Below, in pieces: positions 1 through 13,723 of a stretch of DNA of 64,000 bases (its first letter is position 1; each line of letters opens with the position of its first letter). Made by a program: the position numbers and the translations under genes. Under the pieces are notes generated by a model. That model made no database searches and was not told the origin of the DNA. It saw only the letters and a program-made list of their open reading frames with translations. Source of the DNA: Tubiluchus corallicola (Eukaryota > Priapulida > Priapulimorpha > Priapulimorphida > Tubiluchidae); the NCBI GenBank assembly GCA_030141605.1, contig JAQGDQ010000010.1:109501-173500 (forward strand). Reading direction: 5' to 3'.

Positions 1-845
1 CTCTTTCTCACAGAGTATTTGTATCACTGCTGAATATAATGGTAATATCATATTTATACCCATAAAATATACATTTACAATCTAATACATTTTGATATTA
101 CAGCAACATTATATACACATACATATTACGTTACGGTTACGTTACGACAACGTTACGTTATAACGGCATCGTTAATGTTACCATAAACACAAATATCGCA
201 CTACATTTTTATAAATTTTAAGGAGATTAACAACTAGAAACAAAAACTATTAGACACTATTCATCACATAAGATGCTTTGGTACAGTAGTACATAACTCT
301 TACAAATATGACAAGATACACTAATGCAAGCAACTTTTGGCAGACTCGTTATGAGACATGCATATTAAACATGCTACTAATATAGGAAAATTATAAAAAA
401 TTCTGCTCTTAAAATTATTGGAATATCAAAATCAATAGTAAAATGTTATTACTATAACATTCAGATCTATTACAATTTACAAATACCAACATATATGCCA
501 GCAACACTAGCATTAAACTAACTTCTAATAAATGAAACTAATAGTGTACTAAACACACAATATTTCATCTAATTTCATTGCAAGTACAGGCATCATTTTA
601 AAAAGATAAGCTATGCATTAATTATTACAATCTGCTTTTGCACCTAAGGTTTTTGACTACAAATAATGATCTAGTCCAACTATTGGTTCTCACAAATGTT
701 TCGTTTTTTTCACTATTGGCTTGGAAACTTAGAGTTAGACAGGCTTGTCATCGGATCATTCCATGAGATGCACCTTAAATTTCAAAAGAACATGTAATAT
801 AGACAAAACTACACATAACAGGATTCTATTTATAAAATGAAGATG

Positions 846-881
<36 letters not shown>

Positions 882-1869
882 TTTATTTTGTATATTGTTT
901 AAATCTATGCAGACAGACAAATAGCTTCATATCCAAAGACGCTTCACAAAAAGTATCTAAAATCGTTAAAAAATTATAAAACTAAGTACATAAAATGCAC
1001 AGATTCATAAAATTTGACAAATAGTTTTATTACCCTGAAAGACTGCATGCCGTTTTAAATAAGTGCGTTTTAATCTGTATTTTAAAAGCACTAATGCTCG
1101 GAAGTCTTAATCACGAATGTAATCAGGTGTCTCACCATGAACCTCCTTAAATACAAGTAGTTGTAGAGCTTCAATCATAACAGTCATTAGGAACTGGACT
1201 ATCACAAAATGGTGCCACAAAACTAAGTTATTAAAAGCACCTACTAGACTATTTAAATTCTGGAAATCCATGACGGCTTGTGTATAGGTATTGTGGAACT
1301 GTAGCACCCTCTATTTTCACTCAATATTATCGATAATATTCAATATAATAAGTCTTTTTTTAGTTCTTTCTTTATACTTGCACGAAACCAGAGCACGTGA
1401 GGGTAGTACTCTTTGCTTCACAGCACAGCATAGTGCGCTCACAGCTCCAGCAAAGTGGTGTTGCGCACAAGTCTGAGATAAGACGCTGTGAGCTGCACTG
1501 CTAATGTCTGCTGCAAGGTAGAGAAAGTGCTGTCGCTCACGCAGTGTTTGTTGTCAGTTGTCATGTGCTTAAAAACCGTGTACCGGGCATATTCTTGAAC
1601 TGCGTCAATTTAGGCCATTCGTAAGTAAAAAATATTTTTTTGTTTAGGATTTTATCAAGTTTACGTATAAATTTTCACATGCTTGTTTGTTTAAAATTAC
1701 AAATGACAACATTAAAGCTACATCTGTTCGTTTCGTTTTACACAGTATTATAACAATGGCTAAAAATTAGTAGGCTAACAAGTAGCACCCCCCTCCCCCA
1801 ATTTTAGCTATGAGCTTTCACTGCTGGAAATATAGATATTAATAGTTAACTACCTGACAACACTAGAAT
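1..1869. other. Non-coding stretch, probably the 3' region of the TatD gene
   Basis: No convincing coding exon is seen. An (AAT)n microsatellite lies at about 846-882, and repeated ACGTTACG-like motifs lie at about 125-165. On the minus strand, AATAAA signals occur near 1025-1030 and 880-886, so the 3' UTR of the TatD gene could extend this far; no nearer canonical signal was found. A 66-codon minus-strand frame (1107-1307) opens without an ATG and I do not call it. A plus-strand GTAAGT donor at 1620 follows a less AT-rich stretch (1390-1610) and could mark a non-coding exon, but nothing supports it further. Confidence 0.4.
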
Positions 1870-4800
1870 TTATATGCCATACATGACTTTCGTGTTTTTT
1901 CTACTGGCTGCTATAACTTCATCGATGGTATCTTCACGCAACTCTGCAATTTCGGCAGCAGTATGAATGGCCATCCCAGGATGTGACCATCTAGTTAGCT
2001 TATCAACCTGAAGAAAATCGCAGTAATTTATTTAACCGAATCAAAAATTTAACAAACTTGTCTCATCTTATTAGTCTTTTTATTACTTTGTAAAGCGATG
2101 AAACATTTTGGGCAAGGTGGTCAAATAGCAGTTCATTAAGGTGTCCACTTAACAGTACTAAAAATATGTAGTGTAATACCTGTTCGATTACTCCATGGGA
2201 CATAGAATGCTATTAGAAAGATGACAAGATATCAGAAAAAACAGTAAAAAGAGAATGGATTGAAAAGTGAAATTCTGGCAAACGTAATCACTTATAACAG
2301 AAGTCATAGCTGTGAAAGAAATTTTACCCTTGCTGGTAGAAAATACGGCGCATCGGTTTCGATGAGCAATCGATCAAGTGGCAATTCTTTCACGACATGA
2401 CGTACACTGGTGGCACTGTAATATGTCACCACAGGTGTGATCCCAATAAATAGATTTGGAAACGCTTCCATCCATTCCTGAGCTTCATTCCAATCACCGG
2501 TGAAGCAATGGCGATGGATTTTTGTGTCAGTAGGAACAATCTAAGAAGGTAAAAAACAAAAGGCTCTTTACATCTCAGGAAAAAACAAATACACAAGGCA
2601 GAAAAAGATCATAAAGGTCTGTTTAACATTTTACTTTACACCGATTTTTTAGATTCAAACATGAAGCGCAGAAAATAACTAAGAGCCGAGTTCACAAACA
2701 TGAAGCACAGAAAATAACTAAGAGCCGAGTTCACACCTAATATCTAAAGGTAAGCAATGCCAAATCAGGTCACTAAATGAATGGGTGACAACTAAAATAC
2801 TGACTATTTTGATACTGACTATGGATGGTTTCATATTTAGATATATACAAGACCACATGTAGTCAAGTGGAAAACTACCTTTGTTGGTTTTGTAGAGTTT
2901 ATTAGATTACAATAAGACAGGTCTGGTCCTGCCACAACAACCCACATAAAGTAGGTCCTGCAAGCAAAAATTGGTGGGACTTCAGAGCAAGATGTTACAC
3001 TTCAAGGCTATAGTTAATTGTTTACAATTTCTTGATCTCTTGAGAAATTATAATTCTCGTTTCATCTTGACTGTGACTAAAATTCCCAACAGGAAAAGTT
3101 CATGCCCTGTCACTCTTCTATTTGCTTATTTAACTGAATTGTAAATATTACAAAAATCTGTTTGCTTAGCTACTACTTCCACCACCAAATTGGAGTTCTA
3201 CTCACGGTTGAAGCATGCACACTTTATTTAATACTTTCATCATCTTATTATTTGAATTTGTTTCATTGCATTTCTACTGCAATTATTGGTTTTGTTTTGA
3301 CTATCGTGAAAAATACATTTTTTGTCTCATCATGCAGAATAAATACTTTGAATTTTTAGACTGTTAATTATTAGACTACCAAATGCAAAAGACATTTTCA
3401 CCTTGCAATTGTTGTTGGATTTGACCTTGATCACATGACTCACTTTAACGATAGAAATAAAAAATAAGTTAAGCTTCTTAATGTTTAAATTTGGAAAGAA
3501 CCATGCACAACATCTCAAAATGCACAGTAAGGCAGCTGGAAAATTAGTCCTAGCATCTCTCTTACCTCCTTCAAGATTCGCAGACAGTCTTCAGATGCCA
3601 TTCTGCAGTGTATAATAATCGGCAGCTCGTGTTCCAGGGCTACGATAAGTTGACTTCTGAAAACTTTAACTTGAGTTGTCTTATCACAGTTATTTCTAAA
3701 AGACAAATTAAAAGGCAATAAATTATCAGTTCAATACAGAAAATGACACTGATAAAGTGAAACTCGACAGTGTTTTCTTTTAACAAGGCAACAATACTAC
3801 CAACCTTCTATGATGTGATATTTATGTGACAAATAAGTTCCTTAATATTCTACCTAGCTGCTAGAAAAGTATTTACAAATAAAAAGTTATCACAATAACA
3901 GACATGCTATTAACTTTTGTCAGGCCTCATTAACTGGTGCTTAAGAGAATGCACATAAGACAAAGTAGCACCAGGGTGTACTGCAAAAAGTCTTAATACA
4001 GAGTGCTACAAAATGAGATAATAAGATCACAGTCTTAACCATGCAGTGATCATGGTTAAATGCACTTATTTTGTCTGCACTTTCTCCAACTCATTTAGTT
4101 TTCTTGAGCTTACCTGTTTGAATAATCAAGGCCAATTTCACCTAAAGCCACTACGCGAGGATGCTGCAATGCCTCCTTCAATGCCTTTTCTGCCTCAACT
4201 GAGTAATTGGAGGCATGGTGCGGATGACACCCAAATGCTCCCCAAACACTATGGTCCTAAAAATATAAACAAACGAATCATAAACTTGACACCGTTAATT
4301 CTACAAATTTAAATTGTGATTGCTGTCGAAACTTCATTTAAATAAGGTACTAAAAATGACACTTCTGGATAAAAATTTACTGGACTAAAATGTCATCAAG
4401 TTTCTAGACATGCCAAGAAAAAAGGAAAATGTTGTTTCAAGATCGGATTACCTCAGTGAGTACTATTTCTAATTCAGTGCCTTAATCTGATCAAGCCTTC
4501 ATTTAATATTCATTACTAAATAAGTATGCAGAAACAAAATTTGGTTGTGTACTATGGATAGTCTTGCAATTACGATTTTTAAGATCACTGTAATGTAAGA
4601 GATTCATATAGCTAATCTAATGTTCATCCCAATATGGTGCATGTTGGTTGGGATACTTTAGCCTTGAATAAAAATTTGGCAAGTTGTAGCTATGAGTTTG
4701 GCTATTCCAATCTGGTAGCACTTTTGAGTGAGATGGCTCTGATGGCTCTAGCATAGGCAGGCAGTGATCAAAATTTGTAGTTTAATATAATTTGATTGAT

Positions 4801-7800
4801 CAAAATATATTGTGATGTAATTGTATGTGTGCTTTCACAACAAAAACATCCATAAGTCAATAGATAGTCACAAATCTTGAATCTTCACTTCATGAGGATC
4901 ATTTTGATAGCAAGTTTAGTGCTCTATGTTACTTCTAAGCTGGGATAATCCATGTTGAAGTTGAGGTACACGTTGCACACTGAAAACATAACCTTGAAAA
5001 AATCGCTGTTAAAGTTTGCCGTCGTTTTTTGTTGCATTTCTACAAAAACGCTTAGCGACCATACAGAAGTGTGGCTGCTATATAATTTGCAAGGGTACAC
5101 TAATGTTATGTTTAAATCCAATAGATGGTTGTCCCAGATGAAGATTTGGGCTTGGCAATAGAAAAAACACAAACAATGCAATTACTACGAAGAGCTACTA
5201 TCAGAATTCAAAAATACTAGGTTTTTAAAATTCCAGTACTAGCTTTTAGACAAAGAAGTGGGCAAGGGGTTACAAAATTAAATTTCTGAATTTTCTGAAT
5301 GTTTCCTGATGATTTGATACTAGAATATAAATGTCCAACATATTTACAATTTGTTTTTATACAAAAACAAAAAATTGACATTTGGCCCAATTTTAGGTGC
5401 ATCCTACTTTGAAGCATCATAGCGTAGTTTTAACTATGCCCACTTATGGATAGTTTGCAAGGATATATATTTAACAGACTAACATGAGAGCTGTTAGTTT
5501 ACACGATTGTTGTATAGCAAACTTACATCTAAGTGCTGTGCCCACATTTGTCTGTTTTTGAAGGTTAACGGGTCACAGAAGACTGTGACACACCCTTCGT
5601 AATTTTTCGGAAAAGTGGAGCGATTATTATTCTTAAATGTTTGAAAATTTGAGCATCCAATCCTAAAATGAAATGTATGCAGTTAAGATGAGCAATAATA
5701 ATAATAGTATATTATTTATTAAATAAGGTACCCCACATTTGCAACAATGCACACAATTAAGTGTAGCTTTTCGTTTCTTTTTTATACAAAGCTTTCAGTC
5801 AAGACAAGCCACCACTCAAAGACAGCATTAAGCAATACTGTCACATTTTTTACGCTTATTACTTGCTCATTGCAAAATAAGACATTACTATTTGGCAATA
5901 AATTTACAACTTGAAGCAACTAGCAAGCAACTTGAAGTTTTACTGAAAATTGTTTTTGAAATTTCTAAATTTTTAAATACATCTAATAAAACAGATGCAA
6001 TTTATTTAATCAATAATACATAAAAGTAAATCATAAACTGTTTCCTAAACACTAAACAAACCTGTTCATCAAAAAGTCAATATGGCAGTGGCTATCGATA
6101 AATGGTTCCTTGCACTGTAAACTAAACATGTTTGTTACTTGTCCATTAGTAACACTTCCGGTAGAGTAACGCCGTTGACCATATGGTGACCGACTTTCTT
6201 GGTACCCATTATACGCCCTGTTCAAATTAAGACGATGAGGCTTGCCTGATGGTTGGTAGTCACTACGGATGCTCAAATCCAAATGTTCTAAAGGGGCTTC
6301 TGATGATCTGCTACAAAAAGAACTCTTTCTGCTGGTTGTTCCTCTTGGAAACTGAACTGGACTATTGGACGTCACTACATGACAGCTGCGGCTATTCTGC
6401 ATTAATGGAAGATTTCTTCTTTGCAGCTTAACATGGTTTCTATGAGTATTCTTTTCCACTGTTTCCAAGCTGACATTAGATGATGAACAAAATGAACCAT
6501 TTTGATCTTGTCTTGGAGCAGCCAGATAACTGCTAGCAAATTTGGCTGCCTGTGCATTTGATGTCACATTTTGATGAAATGTATCATTCTTTGAAGAGAT
6601 GCTTAACCTTCTCCTTGGAGAGCTTCGGTGCAGACAGTTTTTTTGAGGGCTGGGGTAGAATGAACCATCTGATCGACTTACCGCCACATAATGATTGCTG
6701 GGAGAAATAAATGAACACGCAGTTGGTGTAACGTCTTTAAATTCGTTACTCATTTGTGGAGGGCAACTTCTATAGGGATACCAGTAGTTTGTCTGAGGGG
6801 TATTTTCAAAAAAGTCAAAGCTAGCATTACTCTTCAAGTATGATGGATCATTATAGGAATGTTGTGGTGTGGTTGAGTAAGTGTGAGGCGATGCACCTGG
6901 AGCGATATATGAAGTACAACTGGTAACACTTCCAGGAGTATTTCTTTCCGATTCCGTATTACTACTATTCATAAAATATGATGAATTGTTATTTGGGTCA
7001 CTGGATGATGCTCTACTTGAACTACCAGGTACAACAGGATAACCACCTTCAGAAAACCCAGGTGGCAGCCATCTAGGTGATGGACATAACTGCATGTCAG
7101 TCTGAATAAAATGCTGCCATGCTAATTGAGTAACACTATAGTCAGACTCCTTTCCAGAATTCAGAAAACTTTCTTGAAATTGGTACTCTCTAGACATATT
7201 TTCTAGGTTGTGAGTATAATCGACCCCCATGTCCAGGGTAGAATTCACAGAATTAAGATAGTTGGAGTTTCCTGAAGAGGCTTTTGGATAGGCATCGACC
7301 GACAATTCTTCACTTTCTTCTCCCATTTTTATTAAATACATGTTTTTAAACACTTCATCTGGATTGGGTTGATATGAAGCAGGGAAGCCCGGGGGAGTTT
7401 TGACATTTGTAGGAGCTGTATCTCCAAATGCCGGATTACTAACTACTGTCACTTGATCTAAGTCAGACTTGACTGTACGATGCATAGGACCATCAGGAAG
7501 AGGAATTTGCTTTATGTCTACTTCAGTTGGGAAAACAGCAGTAATATAATTGCTTGCATCAGCAGGGCTGCCAACTTGATGAGCAGATACTTGACTGTTT
7601 ATCACACCAGTGTTACTGATTGCATTAACACTGCTATGGTTATTGGTATTTTTTTGAGCAGCTGTTTGTTCAACACTTATCACTACAGTGTCACTAAATG
7701 TTTTAGAACCACTATTTTTATTGAAATGTTCACCTCTTTGGTCATTGTTCACTGTGTACTGTTCGTCAATAACAAGATCAGACTGTTGATTATGTGAGTG

Positions 7801-9018
7801 CATGTTGATTACTGCCTCATCAGGGCTCCTTTTTAGAGGTTTACTATCATTGAGGTTTGTATCCTTTCGATATACACCATTTGCAGATTTACTGGAAGTA
7901 TGCTTGTTCTTACCAACATCTGGCAAGGGTATACTAAGAGGGTCTTGAACAAAGTCGTGATGTGCATACATTGCTTTGTTCAACAACCTGTCCCTTTCTT
8001 TTGTAACAAATGTGCGGGCAATATCAGACTTTTTCCTTGCTTTATCACTGTTGAACTTGGAACACTCCAAATTCAAACCTTCTGCAGATGTTTTGTGAAA
8101 ATCAGAACGATATTTCAGTATCTGTGCCTTTACATCAATACCAGGAGGAGATGCACAAAAAAGGGCAGGCTTGTAGACATGTTTTGCCAGGACGTCACTT
8201 TGTGCATTTTCACTCTCTTCCAACTTTTCTGGCGACTGCTGCTGGGAAACAAGCTCAGTGTCTGTTTCGCTATCCGCTTCTGCATCTATCTCATAAGGTA
8301 CAAGAGGTGGCTGCTTATCCACTCTATCACTATTATTAACCACCTCGTTCCTAGAAAAACTATTTTTCCGCTGTACTACGCAAACTGATTCGACACTGTT
8401 GCTCCTACTGCTCATTGCAGCAGGCTTCCCATTCACTGTGCCACTATCACCACATCTGACATTAGAAAGCAAAGAAGGTGTGAAAGCATTAGCTACAGAC
8501 AATGACTGTTTACTTTCTTTGTGACTGCCAATTTCAAAAGAATCACCTATTAAGTCTAAATTTCTTAGCAAGTTGCTCTTGCTTTGAAAACGAGATACAC
8601 GTTGTGGCTGCGAGTGTTGCTTTTTAGTTTTCTGGCTAGTCTGCTGCCGACAATCTTCATCCCAATCTTCTTCAGCATCTTTATCGACAGGAACCTTATG
8701 AGGTAGACGATGAATATCTTGATCATTTTTATTTGCTACAATGTCTGCAGATTGGTTTTCACAGTCCAAGTCTAAATGGGAGTTTGCACTTATTGATTTC
8801 TCAGTGGCAGCTGCTGCCATGTCATACCTAAGTTTTTTAGATGAAACAACGTCTAAGTGTACATTATTCTTAGTGTCATTCAAACTAGCAAATTCTTCAG
8901 AACGTTTGCGACTTTGGCTCGACCGCTTCTGATGGTGTAGCTTTACCAATGCTGGTTTTGTTGTCATAGATTTGCAGTTAATTACATTGTGAGTTTTGTG
9001 TTCCAGACGCTTTATCAT
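1870..9018 (-). CDS. TATDN2: TatD-family metal-dependent deoxyribonuclease, TATDN2-like, six coding exons
   Basis: Exons in transcript order (plus coordinates): 9018-6062, 5662-5527, 4256-4114, 3695-3566, 2540-2328, 2007-1870. They total 3717 nt (1238 aa plus stop). Every junction is GT-AG and all phases agree. The start at 9018 is fixed by an in-frame TGA just upstream. The C-terminal ~265 residues are a complete TatD amidohydrolase-fold domain: the HxH metal site in IDSHCHID (H977, H979), GEIGLDY (E1071), IIIHCR (H1108), HRHCFTG (H1133) and IETDAPYF (D1185), so all expected metal ligands are present. The family hydrolyses DNA or RNA ends with divalent metals. The N-terminal ~970 residues, all in exon 1, are Ser/Asn/Gln-rich and look disordered, as in vertebrate TATDN2; I recognise no domain there. 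Orthology to TATDN2, rather than TATDN1 or TATDN3, rests on this architecture and on the GCVTVFCDP and SHPGMAIHT segments. Confidence 0.93.
2659..2736. repeat. 39-bp tandem duplication in a TATDN2 intron
   Basis: Two adjacent copies (2659-2697 and 2698-2736) differ by about two bases. They lie in the intron between the exons ending at 3566 and starting at 2540 in transcript order. This is a recent local slippage or duplication with no visible function. Confidence 0.85.
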
Positions 9019-9720
9019 ATTTATTAAATCTCAATGCTTATTATGAGGTTTTGTTAACATTTGCGCATCTGAAAAGGTAATATGGAAATTGTTAAAAGGT
9101 GTAACCTGCTGTTTGCTTAAAAATATGACCTGAGTGCAGTTAATTTATCCAGTCTCAAAATTTAAATAAAATAACTTACAATTGTATAGATAGAACATTT
9201 GCAATCAGGTTTGAATTTACCATTTAGTTATTATAGATATGTTCATAAATATTTAATAGAATTGTAAACCTAAGTACGAAGCTCGGCTGTAAATGCAAGT
9301 AGACAACTATAGGAGTGGAAAACAAAATTTAATGAGGCAGCTATTGCAAACAAATGATTATGTAGAACAGGCACTAAAGCTTGCACTAAGAATACACTTA
9401 GATCTGTCAGAAAGTTAAACTACAAGTTCTGTCATGTTTGCATTACATAACATTTTACAACAATATCTTTTCACAAAATTAAAGAAGTGATTAAGCTATT
9501 GATCCAGTGAATTCATAGCCATTAGTATATAAATGTTAATGCACAAGAAAACCCTACATAAAAATAAAGCTTAAAAAATTTGTCTTGAAATTTTATACCA
9601 CTTACATACTGCCTTTTTGCATGCAGGACTTCAGTCGGCAGCCACGCTGTATAAAACATGTAAATTTAAGTGCGATGACCACCATTAGACGCAGCCATTT
9701 TCACGACAGGTCATTTGAAA
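9019..9720 (-). promoter_or_regulatory. Split 5' leader of TATDN2 with small upstream ORFs
   Basis: Read on the minus strand, a good donor (GTAT|GTAAGTGG, exon edge at 9606) and a good acceptor (TTACCTTTTCAG|ATGCGC, exon edge at 9068) define a 5' UTR intron of 538 bp, 9069-9605. The first exon contains AAAATGGCTGCG (9690-9702 on plus), a close match to the YY1-type AAnATGGCnGC element often found at initiator regions of animal housekeeping genes. Its ATG opens a 10-codon upstream ORF, and two more short upstream ORFs follow the acceptor. Splice sites and motif are read directly; promoter activity is inferred. Confidence 0.6.
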
Positions 9721-10039
9721 GAAGTTTAGATAACACTGCGTGAAGTTTGAAAAAATGATCATAGATTTCGTAGCACATACGTCAGTAGCTAAAATTTCAA
9801 ATTACCGTATCTTGTCAATAAGATTAAGAATACGCTTTTAGTTAGCGAGTGATGCACCCTGGAGGGTGAGTCAGCGACATTTTACAAATTATTGAAAACA
9901 TTTTAAATAACTAAAAATTTTCTTTTCTAGTTAAATAAATCTTTCTAGCAGGTAAGCGAAAAGCTAAGTAATATAAATTTGCATGGAAAGTTTTTTTGGG
10001 ACATAATTTACCATTACCTTTTCTTTCCGATTTACGTTG

Positions 10040-10122
10040 TGCGTAGATGACGTCATGTTTTGGCGCCATCGGAACAGTATGGCGGGAGATTTAAAATAAA
10101 GACAAAAAAAATTCCTTTCAAC
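10040..10122 (+). promoter_or_regulatory. Plus-strand promoter with a short non-coding first exon
   Basis: An island of non-AT-rich sequence holds a perfect cAMP-response palindrome TGACGTCA (10048-10055), an E2F-like TTTTGGCGCC (10057-10066) and an initiator/YY1-like ATGGCGGGAG (10079-10088). A strong donor, AAC|GTGAGTAT, follows with its exon edge at 10122. The ATG here opens only a 6-codon ORF, so the exon would be non-coding. It sits about 0.3 kb from the minus-strand TATDN2 leader, which suggests a bidirectional promoter. The downstream partner exon is unknown: it could be an alternative leader of the transporter gene 7 kb away or a separate non-coding RNA. Confidence 0.45.
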
Positions 10123-13100
10123 GTGAGTATGATATATATGCATAAAATTGCTATAAAGTAATATAATTTTTAAGGCAATTTTTCTGAAACCTACTTCAGG
10201 TACCCCTTTTCTTGTCCTGTAAAGTTCAAATGATAATTAAATCACAAATAATTTATTACTGTCTGTAAATATGAAAAGTGACTCAGATTTTACATTAAAT
10301 TAAAATGCAAGCCATTTACATCAAATCAGTACTTCAGAAATCAGTGAATGTCTCCATTTCAAAGACAATATGTATATATATATATTGCTTGCAAATTTCC
10401 TAGCTAAATGGCACCTGCCACAATTCAAATCAGACCTGACACTATTTGGCATTTCCTTAGGCAATGGCCTTGGAGAATCCAGCCAGATAACATTAATGAA
10501 GAAAAGACAGCTCACATTACTATTGGACATATTAAAACCAATTAAACTTACTAATGATAAAATTAACAATTTACGTTAATAACCTAGATGGCAAAAAGAA
10601 GCCAGCAATGCTATTTACTTTGTCAGCTTAATTGATATTGATAGGTCTATTATAACTAGTATATGAGTGATTTATAAATTTGGATTTATATGCACTAGGT
10701 CTACAGAGTGAGACTATAGTGATCTTCCATAAAACTAGATGTTTTTATAATCAAAACAATTACTGTCAGATTAAGATTTCAAATATTTTAATAATGCTAA
10801 ACCTAATAGCACTCGTTACTAGTTAGTTCTGATTTCTGATAATCTTTATTACTCTATTAGATATTGAAGAAACGTTTAAGAATCGGGTAAATTTTTCTCA
10901 ATTGGATACCGATTCCGATTCCTGAAATATGCTCAATTCTTCCGATTTTCAATACCCATACCAAGTTTTCCTAATCAAATTGCGATAGCAGGAATGTCTG
11001 GCTTGAGTGGCTTCACGCCTAACCATCATAGTGTTACAAACCACCTAAACGAATTAAATGAGCATCTCAGTTTTAAAACACTTTTTTGTGGCGGACCAGC
11101 ACTGTGGATATTGCAGAGTCGCAGAACCACTCTTTGCAGACCCTGCAGATTTGCAGACCTATAAAATAAGCAGATCCGCAAATCTCTACACAGGTACCAT
11201 TACTAATGCTAGAACAGCTAAAGTTTGCATAGCAGTAGATTTCATAATTAGGGCATATTAGTTATTTTTTCTAAATAATAACATAAAATAACAAATGCAA
11301 AAAGGTAGGCATGTGCAGAACACCTCAATACACTTTGTGTCAGTATAGTATTACAGTATTTCACAACTATATTGAATCTATTACGAGCCCTAATACTAGT
11401 AATACATGTCCCCAGTGTGGAAGGCTAGTAGCCACATCACGACGCTGTTGCAATTTTTCAGTATCATCTTTAAGACTTTTAAGTTTTGCTGCCTATGATG
11501 CCTTAATTAATGTCACGTACAATACTAAGGGTTAGACTAACCTGCATAACCAAATTTTATATATTTGTGCAAAAATTCATTAATTTTTCAACAAACTTTT
11601 AACCACGTTTCCATAACACAAGCAAAAAATTGCACATTACGTAAACAGCAGCTATTGGTGGATTTCGGCAGACTTGCACGTGATTTTTTCTCGAGAACCA
11701 TGGATAATATATTACAAGCCATGTCAAATTGTGGAGCTATGGTCCATCTCTAAAATTTAATGCAGTTCGAACTTTCGAATGTAGTTACTCCACGTCAAAA
11801 ACTCACAATTACTCTCAGCAGCTCTGCTTTCAGTGTCTTAAAGAAAATATTATTTATGTTTATTTATTCAGTTTTATTCTACAATAGCATGAAAATTCAA
11901 CTGATATTAGTATTTAATTTTGGCGATGTACTATAGAAAAAGCATAATGTGCAATTTTACACATCACACTTTGTTCTTTACAGTCTTCTTTCATAATTCA
12001 AAAAAATTCAAGGAACGAATTGTTCAATAGTTTCAAAAGGAAAAAAATATGATGATAAATGCTGGCGGTACAGAGTGTAAACCAACACGATGTTCGAAAA
12101 TCCATAAAACTGCATTTGAATTCGATTCACATTCAAAATCTAGAAAACCAATTTTATTCATGTTCGAAACTCGCAAATTCGATTCAAAATCACTTCCTGA
12201 TGCTTGGGGTTATATACTTTTTCCCTGAAATTTTTTGTGAGAGAAAAAAATTTTCCCTGACAAAAATTTTCAAAAGATCTTTTCCGAATTGTCATTTCCC
12301 AGAAAGTTTTCACCAGTACCATCGTTTCATAGAAACTAACATTCATGGAAAGTGTTTTAAATCCTTTTTAAAGCTCAGTTAGATTGCAACTAAGAAGTAG
12401 TTTGTTCTAACAACACTATTGTTTAATAAGCTGATAAAATTATGACGAAAATATCTGGTAAACTTATAAAAGCGAGAAAGTAGATTTGTAACAGCAAATT
12501 AGGTAGCGAATCACTTTGATCTTTGTATATTTGTGATTAATCATGGCATGCAATTGGCTTCCAAAGTTAAGCAATGCAAAGCCTGGCAATTAATTTGTTG
12601 GGAAACCACTTAATTAGGAATGTCATTCTTGTGCAATTGCTTTAACCATGATCCCAATTATGTAGTTCGGTTCTTGGTCTTTAGGGAAGATGTACATGCA
12701 TCAGAATGCGACTATGACTCTCCCGGTTCAGTCCTCCACCTCATAGGGCTATTTTGGCTAAAGAACCTGCGAAAAATCATCTAAAGGATCATAATTTGTT
12801 GGACAAATGTTGACCCCCAAGATATTCACAAACCTGTATAGTTCTAAAGTTTTGGTGTTTTCATTTTTTATAACAATTATTGTTATTAAACTTTGTTTCA
12901 AATCCTATGAAAATCAGTTGTATTTAAAGCAACTATATGCAGTAAATGCCAAAATACACATTGCTTTGAGAAAGCAATTTCAATCGAAAAGTTTTAAAAC
13001 AAAATACTTTTCCAAAACAAAATTAAAAAAACGAATTCAATCGACCCTTTTGAACATGCATCACTTTAAATTAATCTTATTTTTGATAGTCATTAATCAA
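10123..13100. other. AT-rich intergenic DNA, no gene seen
   Basis: Only short frames occur here, in several overlapping directions and without splice signals or recognisable motifs. Several T- and A-rich stretches are present. I see nothing functional beyond the promoter at the left edge. Confidence 0.5.
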
Positions 13101-13118
13101 AGGATTATAGATAAGTAA

Positions 13119-13625
13119 ATGATGGCATATTGTAACTGTGGATTTCGATTTGAGTCTGTTGAACACTTTCTGTTGCACTGGCCATTGTATCAACAAACTA
13201 GGGTTGTTATGTTTGATAAATTAAATGAAATACTTCTGCCTGAAAACCTTAATATAGCTGCCTTAGGAACTAATGATCTGTTGAAGTTGTTATTGTTTGG
13301 AAAAGATGAATTTAATTATGTTGGTAACTGTAGAATATTCCAATGTATACATGACTTTATATTACGTACTAAGTGCTTCCAGTAGTTTCTATGTGATATG
13401 AAATGCATCAGCTTTAATATTTGTACATTAATATTTTCTAACTGTCATTTTGTACTAATGTCTAATGTAATCTTGTAGTAAAACTTGTCAGCTTATGTAG
13501 TTATAGTCTATGCTTACTGTAAATGTTTTTGTAAATAGTGTGTATAGACTGTTGTGGTGATGACCCTAAATCATGCTGTTCAAACTGTCTGATCCAATCC
13601 TATAATAAATTATTCTTAAATTAAA
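13119..13625 (+). mobile_element. 3' end of a non-LTR retrotransposon (LINE), truncated
   Basis: An 88-codon frame (13119-13385) matches the C-terminal tail seen after the reverse transcriptase in many animal LINEs. It has a zinc-binding-like pattern C-x-CG-x4-ES-x2-HFL followed by PLY-x5-R, then a hydrophobic LLKLLLFG block and a closing HDFILRTKCF block. The expected Cys in the usual CPLY is Trp here, so the knuckle is damaged. The stop is followed by about 230 bp of AT-rich 3' UTR ending near AATAAATTATTCTTAAATTAAATGA. No upstream reverse transcriptase was found, which is typical of a 5'-truncated insertion. The clade is uncertain. Confidence 0.7.
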
Positions 13626-13687
13626 TGATGGCAGAAAGAGAGAGGTGGAAAGAAAGTGATGAGAGAGAGAGAGAGAGAGAGAGAGAA

Positions 13688-13723
<36 letters not shown>

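Noticed and set aside
1107-1307. 66-codon minus-strand frame near the left edge
   Set aside because: It starts at a GTG, not an ATG, has no clear acceptor and matches no family I know; it probably lies in the TATDN2 3' region.
7480-8388. Plus-strand frames of 105 and 162 codons
   Set aside because: They are antisense shadows of TATDN2 exon 1, whose minus-strand frame is open for 988 codons and leads into a verified TatD domain.
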